A stretch of 35,525 nucleotides of DNA, from positions 1 through 35,525 of the forward strand of contig JAIQFM010000022.1 of NCBI GenBank assembly GCA_020073285.1, in the 5' to 3' direction. The notes below the pieces were generated by a model that did not search any database, was not told where the DNA came from, and worked only from the letters and a program-made list of their open reading frames with translations. A program made the position numbers and the translations under genes. Numbering within the stretch: position 1 is the stretch's first letter; each line of letters opens with the position of its first letter. The stretch comes from Terriglobia bacterium. Lineage in GTDB: Bacteria > Acidobacteriota > Terriglobia > Terriglobales > Acidobacteriaceae. Below are positions 34,940 through 35,525 of the stretch, one piece after another.

Positions 34940-34990
34940 GCGCGGGCGGCTCCCACCACACCCTTACAAGCCGCCCGCGCTCTTTATTTC
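34940..34990 (+). terminator. Rho-independent-type terminator
   Basis: A 12-bp perfect stem, GCGCGGGCGGCT (34940-34951) with AGCCGCCCGCGC (34969-34980), 17-nt loop, followed by TCTTTATTTC on the plus strand. It would end transcription from the NADH dehydrogenase region and could also protect the convergent gene. Confidence 0.7.
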
Positions 34991-35009
34991 GTTCTTGATT
35001 TCGTTCTTG
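34986..35009. repeat. 12-bp perfect tandem duplication
   Basis: ATTTCGTTCTTG occurs twice head to tail (34986-34997, 34998-35009), immediately 3' of the terminator stem. Confidence 0.85.
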
Positions 35010-35160
35010 GCCCGTCAGGCGCTGGTTTAGATAGGCGGCTCGCTCAGGATCAGACAGATAATCATGTCGCAGGACAGCACCCAGGTTCGGTGGATAGGGG
35101 TTTCGGAACCCAAAAACACGGCCAGCGCGACACCACTTGCGCCATACCGAGCGCGGGCTA

Positions 35161-35525
35161 CTAATCACCCATCGTTTTGAGGTTGGGGCTGACGATGAGC
35201 TTGGCTGCGGTGGCGCGCTGCACGTCATCGGCGGTCAGCCCCGGAGCCACTTCCTCCAGCAGCAGACCCTCGGGCGTCACGGTCATATAGGCCATCTCGG
35301 TGACGATGTTGTTCACCACCTTGACGCCGGTCAGCGGCAGGGTACATTTGGTCAGGATCTTGGGCTGCCCGTCCTTGGTGGTGTGCTCCATGGCGATGAT
35401 GACGCGGCGCGCGCCCGCCACCAGGTCCATGGCGCCGCCCATGCCTTTTACCACTTTGCCGGGGATCATCCAGTTGGCAAGATTGCCTTCCTCATCCACT
35501 TCCATGGCGCCCAGCACACTGAGGT
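35161..35525 (-). CDS. 3-oxoacid (succinyl-CoA:acetoacetate) CoA-transferase subunit B, C-terminal part
   Basis: The last 121 codons of a CoA-transferase beta subunit; the 5' part lies beyond the right edge. [53 protein letters not shown] and the [19 protein letters not shown] segment are characteristic of SCOT/AtoA-type subunit B. The enzyme moves CoA between succinyl-CoA or acetyl-CoA and acetoacetate in ketone-body or short-chain acid use. The catalytic glutamate of this subunit lies in the missing N-terminal part. Subunit A is expected upstream, outside the window. The C-terminus (SPNLKTMGD) is normal. Confidence 0.93.
   Translation of the reverse strand, partial: LSVLGAMEVDEEGNLANWMIPGKVVKGMGGAMDLVAGARRVIIAMEHTTKDGQPKILTKCTLPLTGVKVVNNIVTEMAYMTVTPEGLLLEEVAPGLTADDVQRATAAKLIVSPNLKTMGD

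Larger units (their letters stand above)
34840..35160. other. Convergent spacer with terminator and tandem 12-mer
   Basis: 321 nt between the small hydrophobic gene and the CoA-transferase gene. It contains the strong terminator hairpin and, right after it, a 12-bp direct duplication. The remainder shows nothing I can name; a minus-strand frame here (RHDYLSDPERAAYLNQRL) is noted under rejected items. Confidence 0.5.

Noticed and set aside
34881-35228. Minus-strand frame containing RHDYLSDPERAAYLNQRLTG
   Set aside because: It looks slightly protein-like, but it overlaps the CoA-transferase tail in another frame, crosses the terminator and 12-bp duplication, and matches no family I know.

Overview
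The window is about 35.5 kb of high-G+C chromosomal DNA. It most likely comes from an Acidobacteriota (Terriglobia-like) genome. The pointers are an Oar-type TonB-dependent receptor with an N-terminal carboxypeptidase-like domain, a tricorn protease homolog, a secreted sedolisin with Ig-like repeats and a C-terminal membrane/Gly-rich tail, and many dispersed intergenic palindromes and heptanucleotide repeats. The taxonomic call is inference; there is no rRNA gene here.

Left part (1-8 kb). On the minus strand, in transcription order, lie a 1-Cys peroxiredoxin, a PhzF-family isomerase-like protein, a single-domain response regulator and polyphosphate kinase ppk1, which runs off the left edge. 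On the plus strand there is a tRNA-Sec gene (selC, anticodon TCA) with its own promoter, followed by the TonB-dependent receptor with its own promoter. The host therefore probably decodes UGA as selenocysteine, although no selA, selB, selD or selenoprotein is in the window.

Middle (8-20 kb). The minus strand carries an S53 sedolisin-like protease, a tricorn-like S41 protease, aspartate-ammonia ligase asnA, a small membrane-anchored protein, a secreted esterase and a cyclopropane-fatty-acid-synthase-like methyltransferase. A small PilZ protein is on the plus strand.

Arginine block (20.3-24.9 kb). argR-argF-argG-argH on the plus strand encode the ornithine-to-arginine half of the pathway plus its repressor. 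A near-consensus promoter with two ARG-box-like palindromes overlaps the argR start, implying autoregulation. The spacers between argF, argG and argH are filled with heptanucleotide repeats and palindromes.

Right part (24.9-35.5 kb). There is a STAS/pseudo-receiver fusion (minus), a lone LolD/MacB-type ABC ATPase, a secreted eight-bladed PQQ-like propeller, a truncated VOC gene (minus), a tandem universal stress protein, a zinc-ribbon/rhomboid/TPR fusion, an AT-richer stretch with an unrecognised secreted protein and long non-coding DNA, type II NADH dehydrogenase, a small unknown membrane protein, and the C-terminal half of a CoA-transferase subunit B (minus) running off the right edge.

No CRISPR array, transposase, phage or recognisable defence system is visible. 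The most unusual signals are non-coding: a three-hairpin composite repeat present twice in inverted orientation with conserved internal spacing, and two families of degenerate heptamer repeats that occupy operon spacers and translation-initiation regions.
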